A DNA stretch of 64,000 bases from Tenrec ecaudatus (Eukaryota; Chordata; Mammalia; Afrosoricida; Tenrecidae). Shown in pieces: positions 31,546-63,127 of this stretch (position 1 is the first letter of the stretch; each line of letters opens with the position of its first letter). The translations under genes were made by a program, and so were the position numbers. The DNA lies in the NCBI RefSeq assembly GCF_050624435.1, contig NC_134538.1, positions 127,020,937-127,084,936 on the forward strand, given 5' to 3'. The notes beneath the pieces are model-generated. The model saw nothing but the letters and a program-made list of their open reading frames with translations. It searched no databases and was not told where the DNA came from.

Positions 31546-33260
31546 GCTTCTTTGCTCAGTAGATTGAATAAGTATGGTGAAAGGATGAAACTCTAGCACA
31601 TACCTCCCTGCCTTAACACCATGCAGTATCCCCTTCCTCTGTTCAAACAACTAACTCTTGGTCTCTGTATAGGTTTCACATGAGCAGTCTTAAGTAGTCT
31701 CAAATTCCCACTGTTCACAATGTTATGCATAATTTTTTATGATCTACACAACTGAATGCTTTTGCATACTCAATAAAACATAAGAAAAGCTCTTTCTGGT
31801 AGTTTCTGCCTGGCAGTTACCTATTGCTGTACCCCTGCAACTGTCTTTAACCCATCTCAAATATGTTTTTATGTTATTAATAATATTGTTCGTTAACTCC
31901 AATGTTCCGCCAGCACACCTTTCTTTGAAATAGGCATGTGTATGGATCTCTTCCAACTGGTTGGCCAAGTAGCTGTCTTCCAAACTTCTTGGCATAGATG
32001 AGTGAACACCTGCAGCATTACATGTGATCGTGGAAGCATCTCACTTTGTATTCCGTCAGTTTCTGAAAACTTTGTTTTGCAACGTAGACTTCTTCGTTCA
32101 GTACCGTCAGCTCTTGATCATATGCTACCTCCTGAAATGAAGGAAAAGCGTCACTTATTTTGGAGATAGGACTCTATATTCCATCTTCTTTTGATACTTC
32201 CTTTGTTGTCCAGTATTTTGCCCACAGAATCCTTCAATATCTCAACTGGAGGCTTGAATGTGTTCTTCAGTTGCCTCAGTTGGAGGAATGCTGACAGCAC
32301 CCATCCCTTTTGTTTTCCTTAAATGTTTCCCTTTTGTTTTTCTAATTAGGTGTTTACATATTTTATTATAATACCAGGGGGTAACCAAAAAGACAGGATG
32401 TTTTTTCAACGTGATGTATTTAAATTTTTCTATAACACAACCTCACCACCTTCAAAGTACTCTCTATTACAATTGATATATTTGTCAAAACTGCAGTTCC
32501 AGTCTTAGAAACATGTTTCAAACTTATCTGTTTGGATGACTTGACAGCACTTGCCTTGTTTTTTCCTTCACCTCTTCTATGTCATCAATTCGCTGTCCTT
32601 TCAAGTGCTTCTGCATTCTTGGAAACAAAAAGAAGTCGCACACAGCGCGGTCAGGTGAGTAAGGCGCCTGGGGCCAGAGAGGCATGATGTTTTTTTATGC
32701 GGAAAACTGGTGCGCAGAGATGGCTGCGTGAGCAGGTGCATTGTAGTGGTGACAAACCCAGTCCCTCATCTAACACAAATCAGGCCTTTTTTTGTCCCAC
32801 ACTTATGCAATCTTTTCAAACCCTCTAAATAGAAAGTTTGATTAATAGTCTGACTTGGTGGGACAAACTCCAAATACACTTGGCGTTGACATTTTCGTTT
32901 GTTCTAGAAGTTGACAGACATCCAGAATGAGGTTTGCCATCAGTTAATTGACAGAAAGGAGAAAACCACTTGTGCACTCGAGTTTTATCCATAAGGGGAG
33001 TTGATTTATAATCTCCTAGCAGGAAAAATGTGTTCTACGAAAGCTCTGCATAGCGGGGCTTTTTTCCATTTGGTTTGGGGGGGGGGCGGGCGTGAGAGGA
33101 TGTGTGCCCTCTTGTACTTTAACTTCTCAAACGACCCTTTGAAGTTTCCTGTTCAGTTCCGCGTGACTTCTTATTTCTTCCTATTGCTTTAGCTACTCTA
33201 AGTTCAAGGGAGAGTTTCAGAATCTCTTCCGTTGGTTTTGAGAATGTTACAAAAGGTCAT
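31546..33260 (-). repeat. RTE LINE, minus strand, interrupted by mariner
   Basis: Reverse RTE coding region, with blocks 'TTCGTTAACTCCAATGTTCC', 'CTTCTTGGCATAGATGAGTG' and 'TTTTGCCCACAGAATCCTTC' shared with the copy at 6,900-7,500. RTE blocks resume near 33,186 ('GAGTTTCAGAATCTCTTCC') after the mariner-derived segment. Confidence 0.7.
32376..33060 (-). mobile_element. mariner DNA transposon, internally deleted
   Basis: Reading the minus strand, fragments follow a mariner transposase in order. First is an N-terminal part ending in 'GCLSTSRTNEN', then a jump to 'LEFVPPSQTINQTFYLEGLK'-like coding. Next come 'HHYNAPAHA' at about 32,728-32,755 (the HHDNAPAH motif with Y for the catalytic Asp), 'PYSPD..CDFFLFPRMQKHLKG', and finally a '..REYFEGGE'-type C-terminus. 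The central third, with the first catalytic Asp, is missing. The 3' terminal repeat starts at the TA at 32,376 ('CCAGGGGGTAACCAAAAAGA'). The other terminus was not located. It is inserted in an RTE copy. Confidence 0.85.
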
Positions 33261-33577
33261 CCTTCTCAGGGAGGCAAAGTCCTTGCCCTCGAGCAATTTT
33301 TAGTATCGTGAAGAAGATAAGACTCTAAAGAAAATGGTGATGCTGACAGGTAGATAATTCCACTGTGTCCTGTAGTTGCTCTGAGCCAGGATGGACCCAA
33401 TGGCCGTGAGAGAAAGACAAGGTAGACAGTGAGGCATAGAGAGGCAATCAGCTAAGCTTCCAAGAGAATCCAGAAATGGGACCAGGTTAATCCCGACGGA
33501 GTGGATTAGGAATGGTCATGGAGTAGATAATGTTTTAGTCAGACCCTGATAGGTACATCCGGAATCTATAACAAATG
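33261..33577. other. intergenic, nothing recognised
   Basis: Possible AfroSINE scrap near 33,345-33,415, otherwise unassigned. Confidence 0.35.
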
Positions 33578-33581
33578 AAAC

Positions 33582-34060
33582 TGTTAGGCAGCTTAGCGCA
33601 AGGATGGGGATGTCCGTTAACGCATGTCCAGAGAGCCAAGCTCGGGAACAAAGAGCGGGCACTGCACATGCTCAGAGGCTCAGGTTTCGTGACGGTTGGC
33701 ATGGGTGGGCGCTAAACCTGGATTGGCCAACGTGGGCCAGGTGAATTCAATTCAGCCAATGGGGTCGATCAGGGATCGTCCACCACACCTCCCCATGGAA
33801 TCCTTGAAGAGGCAGGAGCCTAGAGTCAGAAGGAGAGATTTAACATAGAGTCGCAGGGAAGGAGAACTTTGTCTGCGTGACGCTGAGCAGCTTCTGCCAG
33901 GTTGCATGGTCGGGAGGAGTCCTATAGGTGCTGTGTAAACATGAAACGTCTTCTAACTCTCATTAAACTCACTTGGATCACGAACCAGGCTTCGGTGTGA
34001 ATTCTTTCTCGCGCGGAGCCAAGGACCGAGGTCCAACTCTATTTCCAGAGAGATCTAACA
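33582..34060 (+). repeat. solo LTR of an endogenous retrovirus, probably class I
   Basis: A 479-base element bounded by the inverted termini TGTTAG and CTAACA, with a 4-base host duplication AAAC on each side (33,578-33,581 and 34,061-34,064). A polyadenylation signal of the ATTAAA type lies near 33,963, and a U5-like segment follows to the end, so the orientation is +. The 4-base duplication fits gammaretrovirus-like (class I) elements. No internal viral region adjoins it. It is a fossil left by recombination between two LTRs. Both ends and the duplication are still exact, suggesting moderate age. Confidence 0.8.
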
Positions 34061-34082
34061 AAACCAACCAACAAACAAAAAC

Positions 34083-34262
34083 CAAATGATAGAGTCCTCT
34101 TCAACTCATGACAACTTCAAGTGTTTCTGAGAACTCCGCTCCACACAGCTTTCAAACCTGTGAGCCACCAGACGCAGACTTGCAAGTCTTCCTTTGGAGT
34201 CACCTCTGGGTGTGTTTGAGCTACCAACCTTTAGTTTATTAGCACAAGGTTTCAGCATCCAT
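34083..34262 (-). repeat. AfroSINE-like
   Basis: Reverse body with 'GAGCTACCAACCTTTAGTTTA' equivalent near 34,218 and 'TCAACTCATGACAACTTCAA' near 34,110. Confidence 0.55.
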
Positions 34263-34892
34263 ATATCAGTTATTTCATTGTAATCAAGTTATACACCCAG
34301 CAATATGTGCCCTTTCTTAAGATACACACACAGTGAGACATGCATATGCTTGGTGCATGTTGTAATTTATTAATAATTTTTTAAAAATACAGAAGTAGCT
34401 TTTTTTTTAAGCTTAGCAATGCTCCTGCTCTTTACCCATTGACTCCCAGTACTGCCCTCCCAAATGTGACAACCCCGAATGTCTCCAAGCCCAATGTCTT
34501 CTGGGGTTCAAAGTAGCCTCTAGACAAGGACCACCAATTTGCACAAGTAAAACATGTACTTAGGGCAGAACCTCCCACCACCATTCCTTGGCAGGTGGTA
34601 AGAACGCTAAAGTTCATGACCTTGATTTTCCTTTTAGGTTCCTTCTTTAATGGTTTGTAACCACATTAGAGTCAAGTAAGCCTTTGAAGATCTGTTGAAA
34701 GTTGTTGACTCATTCTCAGGGAAACACACATGCTCACACTGTGTTGAGTACATTTTCAGAGTATTTACATAAGGGTTTCCTGAGACATCTGTTTCCTGGA
34801 GCTTATAGACAATGGTCCATATTTTCTTGCTGGGTGGGTAGCAGAAGATTCATATTTTGCACACTCTTTATTTGCTTAAAAAAAAACTAAAA
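34263..34892. other. intergenic, nothing recognised
   Basis: No gene or clear repeat. Confidence 0.4.
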
Positions 34893-34894
34893 AA

Positions 34895-35068
34895 ACCATT
34901 GCTGTGTCCAACTCAGGGCAAAGTAGAACTGCCCCGATGGGCCCAAAGCTGGCCTGCTTCTGGGAGCATACGCTCACATCGTTCTCTCACATGGTAGCTG
35001 GTGGATTTGAACTACCAACCTTTCAGTTAGCCGCTGAGTGCTTAACTACTGTACCGCCAGACCTCTAC
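34895..35068 (-). repeat. AfroSINE
   Basis: 'GGTGGATTTGAACTACCAAC' and 'TTAACTACTGTACCGCCAGA' give the complement of the tRNA-like head. Confidence 0.8.
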
Positions 35069-35094
35069 GTACTGAACACGCATTAAAAAACCAA

Positions 35095-35156
35095 AGCACA
35101 CTCACCGCCATCAGGAGAGTCTGACTCCTAGGCGACCCTAGAGGACAGGGTAGGTC
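35095..35156 (-). repeat. AfroSINE tail fragment
   Basis: 'CACTCACCGCCATCAGGAGA' and 'GCGACCCTAGAGGACAGGGT'. Only the 3' end remains. Confidence 0.7.
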
Positions 35157-35298
35157 GGATAATCAGGTGAGAAGTCCCCTTTCTCTCCCCTACTTCGGCC
35201 CGTGTTCTTACATTCACCCAGCAAAAGACAAAACGCGCGCAGGATAGGTGAGCAAGACAACACACTGATCCCTCTCCGTTCAGGTGTTCTCTCTGATT

Positions 35299-35532
35299 GT
35301 CCATATCAGGCGTCCTCAAACTACAGCCACATGCGGCCCGCCCAGGGCATTTATCCAACCCGCCGGGTGTTTTTGCCCCGTTTGTTTTTTTACCTTCAAA
35401 ATAAGGTATGTGCAGTGTGTGTAGGAATTTGTTCATAGTTTTGTTTTTAAACTATAGTCCGGCCCTCCAACGGGTCTGAGGGACAATGAACTGGCCCCCT
35501 GTTTAAAAAGTTTGAGGACCCCTGGTCCACAT
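35299..35532. mobile_element. SPIN-family hAT element, non-autonomous, with 8-bp duplication
   Basis: The element proper is 35,307-35,524 (218 bases). Its terminal inverted repeats are CAGGCGTCCTCAAACT and, at the right end, AGTTTGAGGACCCCTG in complementary sense. Inside are 'ACATGCGGCCCGCC' and 'GGCCCTCCAACGGGTCTGAG'. The 8-base duplication is GTCCATAT (35,299-35,306) and GTCCACAT (35,525-35,532). These are the features of SPIN, a hAT family known from tenrec, bushbaby, a vespertilionid bat, murine rodents, opossum and some reptiles and frogs. It is too short to encode a transposase. Confidence 0.9.
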
Positions 35533-35989
35533 AAATGAGAAAAGAGAGAGCCAGCCACGTAACAAAGGGGGTGACACGAACTCTTTATTGTGATTTTCAA
35601 CTGTCCTACACACACGTGCCGAGTATGCGTCTAAATGTCATGGCTAAGAAAAAGGGAGACCCCACCCCCACCCTGTATAACCACCGCCCTTGGGGTCCTC
35701 TTAGGAAAGCCTTTCTTGAAACCCACTATTCAAAACGGGTCACTGGTTCGATCCTCCTGGCCTCCTCACCTGGTAGGAGCAGATATCTCAGAATGCGGAG
35801 CACCCTGATCCTATAACCGATGAATCAAGGTCAACCCTCCAGCGAACCTGACCCCTTCCCCCTCACCTGCTCAGCCCTCCAATAACAAGTGCCCCATGAC
35901 CTCAACTGCCCTTGGCCAAACAGCCCCGGGTTAGTAATCGCGGCCTGAGCGCGGATCCGGGTGGCCCCGATGTGACAGCGGTGAAAAAG
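35533..35989. other. upstream flank of SLC26A4
   Basis: GC content rises toward the promoter. No repeat recognised; distal promoter sequence may lie here. Confidence 0.4.
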
Positions 35990-36211
35990 CCGCGACCTTC
36001 CTGGTTCTGGAAAGAGAAGGAATGAGGGAGGGGTAGGGATTTTTCCCGGTAGAATAGGTAGGGGAACGCCTGCTGCTACCTGGGTGTCTTTCCGTTTCAA
36101 TGAGGTGTCTCTGTTGCTCCATAAATAAACGTCCCACTGCCTTCAGCAAAGGTATAAAGGCCACCGAACAGTTGTCCCCTGGGCTTTCCAGGGAGGCGCG
36201 CACCGAACCAG
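35990..36211 (+). other. SLC26A4: SLC26A4 exon 1 (5' UTR), 3' end placed, 5' end estimated
   Basis: A strong donor, CCAG/GTGAGC, ends at 36,211. It is the best candidate to pair with the acceptor of exon 2 at 36,820-36,821. In human the first exon is non-coding and exon 2 starts three bases before the ATG, which is exactly the case here. The start is set only from the roughly 220-base length of the human 5' UTR as I recall it. The transcription start is not visible in the sequence. Confidence 0.55.
36112..36130 (+). promoter_or_regulatory. forkhead (FOXI1-type) site pair in SLC26A4 exon 1
   Basis: A TGTTGCT at 36,112-36,118 faces an ATAAATAAAC at 36,121-36,130, giving two opposed forkhead-like cores. 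The second contains ATAAATA, which fits RYAAAYA. Counting back from the exon 1 donor as c.-4, base 36,112 (a T) is c.-103. That is the position in human where a T-to-C change disrupts one of two FOXI1 sites of SLC26A4. The coincidence of position and motif supports conservation of the element. Confidence 0.6.
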
Positions 36212-36824
36212 GTGAGCTCTCCGCCGGGCGACGCTGCTCCCCGGCCCGCTCGCCCGCCTGGGCTGGGTTCCCGGGGAGGCGACGAGCCTTGGGGACGCGG
36301 CTGGGGAAGGGGCCCGCACAGCCTCTCCGCGGAGGCGCCCGGAAGGGAGCCCGGTTCCACCGCAGGCATTCGGCGGGAGCGCACGCCGCCACGGGACCGG
36401 GGAGTGCGCCCCGAGGGTCCCAGGGCGCGCGCCGAGTCCCCAGGCGAGACCGGCGGGGAGGACGCTGGGGGGCGGGCCCCCTGCCCGACGCGACCGCGAC
36501 CGCGCCCCCAGCTCTGGTTTGGGGCGATTTCAGGACGCGGACAGCGCTCCAGCGGCCGGACCCGAGGGTCTGCCCCGCGCTCCGGAACCCCTCGGGGGCA
36601 CTGGTTTCTCGGGTGGGGGCCACCCGACCCGCGGGCAGCCCGGGCTCCGGCGGCGACGGGCCGCGAGCTCAGAGCGCCACTGGACCGGGGCCCGGGCGGC
36701 GCGGGGTGGGCTCCGACCGGCCCGGCGGCTGAGAGGGCTCGCCGCCGCCCGCCCCGCCCAGCGCACCTCGGCGTCCCCTCCCGGCGCCAGCGCGTCCTTC
36801 CTCGTCGCCTTCTGCCCGCAGGTC

Positions 36825-57352
<20,528 letters not shown>

Positions 57353-59134
57353 TGAGTTTGGCATTCTTGCCAGTACTTTCTATTTAAATGAAACATTTTA
57401 TTTCAAGCTTCATTTCACAGGTGTCCTTCAGTAGTCCTTTATGTGTGTGGTTTTGAAGAAATACCCATTTGTATAAACCATCAAGTAAACAGCATGTGTG
57501 TATATAGATAAAGTTCAAGGCATTTATTTAAACACAGTCCTTATCTGCATGTTCATGTTTAGTGAATTCCATACTTCTCACACTCATATGTATAATTATA
57601 AGATAAATGACATTGCAGTTAGTAGTATTAATTGGGTGATGAATAATCTGCTTAAGGAATCTGGGATGCCAGGCTAAGTTTACTACCAATTAGTTTTATC
57701 TCTTTTAGATACTAATGTTATCATTTGTTATATATATATTTATATCAAGAAAAGGCATTATCCTTCAGGAGATGACACATTTCATGTATGTTTGGTAGTT
57801 GGGTATATTAGAGGACAAAAAATCAAGGTCCTTCGGCTATCACCATCTAGTTCTGTGGCCTTGGGAGGTTCCCCTATAAAACAAGGCCAAGCGTCCAGAG
57901 CCTGGTGTGAATCACCAATGAGAGCTCTCATAAAAATGCACAGCAGTGAAAAAAGTACTTGAGGATTTTATCACTTGGTGTTTAAACGGAAGCTCAGATG
58001 TGTCTTAGATTTGTCTCATTAATGTGTAGCGTTGGTAAGTAGCCTTGCTGTTAGACAACCAGTGATTGCTAGGGACCCTTTACCAACCTTTTTTTCACCT
58101 AGGTTCTTAGTAGAAACTCCTCAGGCAAGATAAGTTCCCATGTTTATTCCATAAGGAACTGTCTTCTTATTTGATTAATTTTATCATTTCTTCTAATATC
58201 AGCTCAGAAGATCTTTGAAAAATTACAGCTAGCTTCATGGGACTTAATTTATATCCCACCCATTATTTCCCCAACTTACCTTTGCAGAGGAATTGCATGA
58301 CACCCTTGTGAAAGACACAGATTCCTGGTTCCCATCCACCATTTGTTCAATCAGACCTTCAGGAAGAGAGGCCTGGGAACTTATATTATTCAAAAGTGTC
58401 CCAAGTGATTCTTAAGATCAGGATAGTTTGGAAAGTTGTGTTAGAGCACTAACATTTTGATAGTGAATTCTAATACTAGAAAAATTTAATGATAAAATGA
58501 TATAGATTGGCTACGTGAGTATGGAATTCACATGCTAACAATTATATGATTTGAATCATTTTAATTGGGTAAAATATATGTTAGAGATCATATAGTCAGA
58601 CTTCATGATGGTGGTATATAATACATGCCCTGCATGTGTTAATTTTAGGAACTCATTTTTTTTACTACCTTAAGTCATCCTTGATCTTATAGACCTTTTC
58701 CTGGCTCCTCTAGCCTCTTTCCTTGAGGTTTGGTAGCACTTGTCTCTCACAGACCACTTGGTGAAGTGGATCAGTAACTTCAACTGCCTGCTCCCCAGGA
58801 TTATGCATTTCTTCTTTGTTGTGCTCAACTCGGTTGCCCTAACACACTGCTTAGCCCATGGTTGCTCTCAGAACACATTTATTGATGGATACAATCTGAG
58901 TGTGTCATTATAAGTAAGACATAGAGAGGCCTTTGTTATTTGTGCTCACTTGGTAGCACAGAAACAATTCTAATAACAACACACTGAAAACAGAGAGGGT
59001 ACGCTGGAGAGGTGGAAAAGGAACAAGGACAGTAGAATGTTAAAGTGGTTGAGGTGAATACAATGCAAGGGGAGTAGAACAAAGAAAAATTGTGATATTT
59101 CACTCTTTCAACCCACCCTCTCACCTTTCTTTCT

Positions 59135-60900
59135 GTCTTAAAAAATCATTTTATTAGGGATACATACAACTCTTATCACCATCCATCCATCCAACCATCC
59201 ATCGTGTCAAGTACATTTGTACATTTGTTGTCCTCATCATTGTCAAACATTTGCTTTCTACTTGAGCCCTTGGTATCAGCTCCTCATTTTCTCCTCCCTC
59301 CCCACTCCCCATCCCATAATGATAATTTATAAATTATTATTTTGTCATATCTTACACTGTCTGACATCTCCCTTCACCCACTTTTCTGTTGTCCATCCCC
59401 CAGGGAGGAAGTTATGTGTAGATGCTTGTAATTGGTTCCCCCTTTCCACCCCACCTTCCCTCCACCCTGCCAGTATTGCCACTGGTCCTAAAGGGTTCCT
59501 CTGTCCTGCATTCCCTGTGTTTCCAGTTCCTATCTGTACCAGTGTACATCCCCTGGTCCAGCCAGATTTGTAAAGTAGAATTGGGATCATGATAGTGGGT
59601 AAGGAGGAAGCATTTAGGAACTAGAGGAAAGTTGTATGTTTCATCGTTGCTACACTGCACCCTGATTGGCTCGTCTCATCCCATCATGGAATGCCAGTTT
59701 AATAGAACAAAGTATTCTTGCATTGAGGGAGTATTTGAATGGAGGCCCAATGTCCATCTGCTACCTTAATACTAAACCTATAAATATATGCACATAGATC
59801 TATTTCCCCATTCTCATATATAAATCTATTTACTTATGTACATGCCTTTATTTAGACCTTTATATATGCCCTTTGCCTCCTAGCTCTTTCCTCTTATCCC
59901 ACTGTCATGCTCAGCCTTCATTTGGGTTTCAGCAATTCCTCTTGGTTACATTATCCTTTTTCATGCCCTACCAGGCCTCCTCCACCCTCCTCCCAACTGA
60001 TTTGGATCACTTATTGTTTCCTTGTCCCTGCTTTTGTTAACACCACTTCCTTTCCCCTCCACCCCCCAACCTCTCCTTCTCCTGATTTGGATCACTTATT
60101 GTTCCCTTGTCCCTGGTTTTGTTAACACCTCTTCCTTCCCCCTCACCTCTCCTTCTCCCATGTTTCCCCAGAAACATTTTCTCCTTCACATTGTTCATCC
60201 AGCCTATCTTATCTAGATAGACTTGCAGAGATAATATCCACAAAAAACAAAACAGAGCAAAATAGAGCAACAAAAGAAAACAAAATAACAACAACAAACC
60301 AATGATTAAAAAAAAGGAAAAGGCTGTAAATAGTTCAAGGACTGCTTGTTGACCTTTAGGACGGTTTTCCGATGAGTCTGATGGGGGAGTGCTGCTCCCT
60401 GGCCCCAAAGTCTATTTTGGTATCCCCTCGGGACTTCATTGCTCTGTTCCCCTTGCTGTTCTGTTGCATGCCCTTAGTGTTTTGCCTCGGTGTGATGGGG
60501 TCAGATGGGATGCAATTCCCACATTGTATCTGCAGTGTTGTCTCCTGTAGGACTATGTTGTGTCTCATAGTGGGGATGGCCACATTGTCCTTTCTGTGCA
60601 TTGACTGCTCTGAGCAGGGATATCGTCCTCAAGGATTGGTGGGCCAGGATGTGCTCCACTCTCTCTTCCTCCCCCTTCATTTGCTCCCATGTGCTCTGAT
60701 CAGAGATGTCCCTCTCCCTGAGCTGTGGCTTCGGTGCTGTCCTCTGAAGTAAATTCTTCTCAGGGGAGGGGAGGCTGTCCACATAGTTGGGACTGGGGCA
60801 GCCCCTCAGACCTCTCTACTGGTTCCCTGCTTCATACCAGTGTGTTGCACTCACATCTTGGAGCACCCCTGCCTCCTTTTGAAGGGAGCAAAAGCAAGAC
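59135..60900 (-). mobile_element. L1 3' UTR, 1.75 kb, minus
   Basis: Reverse of the L1 3' UTR from the terminus to the part near its beginning ('CCCTGAGCTGTGGCTTCGGT' against the block near 21,440). The segment that holds the 250-base tandem units in the L1 at 19,073 is missing between about 59,690 and 59,730. It has its own 88-base tandem duplication at 59,998-60,170. Confidence 0.85.
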
Positions 60901-60947
60901 TGTGTCCAGCAACTTCCTTTCATGCCATTAAGGGTCAGTTTTAAGGA

Positions 60948-61108
60948 GCTAATGCAAAGGTCAGTGGATCAAAGCCACCAGCCACTCCGTGGAAGACGAG
61001 GCTTTCTGCTCCCATAAAGATTTATAGCTTCAGAAACACCAGGGAGCAGTTCGGTTCTGTCCTATAGGGTTACTCTGAATCAGAGTTGACTAAATGGTGG
61101 TGGATGGC
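60948..61108 (+). repeat. AfroSINE
   Basis: 'AAGCCACCAGCCACTCCGTG', 'AAAGATTTATAGCTTCAGAA' and 'CAGAGTTGACTAAATGGTGG'. Confidence 0.8.
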
Positions 61109-61557
61109 AATGGGTACCATACAAGAGGATTACTTGATCCTCAATTACAATTGGGCAGCTGTGAACTGTGACTCCATGTCTTTCTTTCTCAGTGGCTTCT
61201 CTGGCAAAACAAACGTACAATTTCCCTATGTCTACTCAGGTATCCTAGGATTCACCCAAACCAGCAGTCCTAATCTTCTTACTAAGGCAAAGCAACAGCA
61301 GTCATGATGTGTCTTTCTTCTCATGCGGCTGATCTTTATTCTGCATTTCTGAAAGTTCCCAGTTCCTCGTTCATACCACCCAAGGTTCTCTTTTACCTGT
61401 CTTCTTCCTTCTTCCGTAACAAAATAGGCTGTTTTCTCCCTATATTTTAATCAGTGCGCTAACCCGCTCTTGTAGATTGCTTTGGGTAGTGTTGACATTT
61501 TCACGATGTTAAATCTTCCTCTTCATGAGCAGTGTGTGTTTTTCCAGGTGTGCAACA

Positions 61558-61672
61558 GAAAAATCTCACTGCCCTGCAGTCAAGTCTGATTCAGAGCTAC
61601 CCTTTAGGACAGAGTAGAACCCTAGGGTTTCTGAGACTGTAAATCTCCTATGGGACTAGACAGCATCATCAT
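61558..61672 (-). repeat. AfroSINE tail in L1
   Basis: 'CTCACTGCCCTGCAGTCAAG' and 'ACCCTTTAGGACAGAGTAGA'. Confidence 0.75.
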
Positions 61673-61776
61673 TCTCCCTCCATTTGTGCAGGTCTTGTGC
61701 TTCTTGCAGTTGTGCTTTGTAGTTTTCTCTATATCGGTCTTTTTTGTCCCTGGCTGGATGTATTCCTAAGTATTTT

Positions 61777-61811
<35 letters not shown>

Positions 61812-62194
61812 GGGGAGGGTGTGGGGAGGGGGCTATTCCAAATGGTATTGTTTTCTTGATTTATTTTTCGAAGTTCTCATTATTACCATAGAGGAATCCA
61901 ACTGATTTTTGTGTGCTGATCTTACACCCTGAGACTTTGCTATTCGTTCCAGTATCTTTCTTGTGGAATCTTTGGGATTTTCTGTGAACTACATTATATC
62001 ATCTGTGAACAGGGAGTTTTATTTCTCCTTTATTATCCCCCCCCCCCCCGTCTTGTCTGATTGCTCTAGCTAGGACTTCCAGCAAAATGTTGGTGAAAAG
62101 TGGTGACACTGGGCATCCTTGTTAGGTTCTTGTTCTCAAGGAGAAAGCTTTCAGTCTCTCCCTTGAGAATAATGTTGGCTGTCGGCCTTATTTA

Positions 62195-62330
62195 AAAAAA
62201 CCAAGCACTGCCATTGAGTCAATTATATCTCATAGGGACCCCATATAGTCTTTCTACGACTGTGTACATCCTTTTTGTATAGAGCAGCTGGTGGGTTTGA
62301 ACTGTTGACCTTGTGGTAAGATTCCAAGAC
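62195..62330 (-). repeat. AfroSINE in L1
   Basis: 'AGCACTGCCATTGAGTCAAT' and 'GGTGGGTTTGAACTGTTGAC'. The head is cut off. Confidence 0.75.
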
Positions 62331-63127
62331 TTACCTTGCAGTGCCATGAGGGTTTCTTTGGCTCGATATAAATGTCTTTTATTGTGCTGAGAAAATTCTC
62401 TTCTGTGCTTATTTTGCAGAGTTTTTATTAGGAATGTTGGACTTTCTTAAATGCCTTTTCTGTGTCAGTTGAGAAGATCATGCACTTCTTTTGCTTTGTT
62501 TCTATGGTGGCTTTTTCTATTGGTTGGTTGAACCACCTTTGTGAATCTATCGGATAAGAACCCAATTTCTGTTTTGTGTATGCTGTTGAATTCTCGGCTA
62601 GAGTTTTGTGGAGAATGTTTGTCTGTGTGCATGAGAGAGGTCGGGGTGTAAGTCTGGAATTTTTTAAAGGTATTCTCACCTGGCTTTGGTTTCAGAGTTG
62701 TTCTGGCTTCAGAATGAGTTTGGGCATGTGTCTTTTCTATTCTCTGAAATAGTTTGAATACTACTGTTATGAGCTCTTTTCTGACTGTTTGGTAGAAGCT
62801 GCCTAGGTTGGAGCTTCTCTTTTTGAAAACTTCTTTTATTGCTTTTTCAACCTTTTCTTTTGTTATGAATCTGTTCAGCCCCTGCCCCCCCCTCCCCCCA
62901 AGCCTGTGTTAGTTTATTTAGCCAGAGTGTTTCTAGGATATTTTCCATTTCCTCTAGACTTTCAAATTTGTCAGAGTAGGTTTTTCATAGTATTCTGTTA
63001 TGATCATTTTTATTTCAGTTGGTTCTGTTCCTTATTTTGATTATTTGCCTTTCTCTTTTTTTTATTTGCCTTTCTCATTTTGATAACTCATTTGTTGATT
63101 TTATTGATTCTTTCAGAGCATCTTCTT

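Larger units (their letters stand above)
61300..63120 (-). repeat. older L1 ORF2, reverse transcriptase region
   Basis: Reverse coding of L1 ORF2. 'GGGAGTTTTATTTCTCCTTT' and 'GCTAGGACTTCCAGCAAAAT' with 'GTTGGTGAAAAGTGGTGACA' are the complement of the palm domain. Two AfroSINE tails interrupt it. It is much more decayed than the L1 at 19,073. A TG microsatellite lies at 61,780-61,810. Confidence 0.8.

Noticed and set aside
1-35000. Exons of the upstream neighbour BCAP29
   Set aside because: In human this gene lies upstream of SLC26A4. I found no coding segment or plausible 3' UTR for it here, so it is probably beyond the window.
36153-36159. TATAAAG as a TATA box of SLC26A4
   Set aside because: It lies only about 50 bases before the exon 1 donor and downstream of the forkhead pair that in human is inside exon 1, so it is more likely transcribed sequence.
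35931-36623. 230-codon minus-strand frame opposite SLC26A4 exon 1
   Set aside because: No family resemblance and the same low-stop CpG-island origin. An antisense RNA is known at the human locus, but nothing in this sequence supports a protein or places such a transcript.
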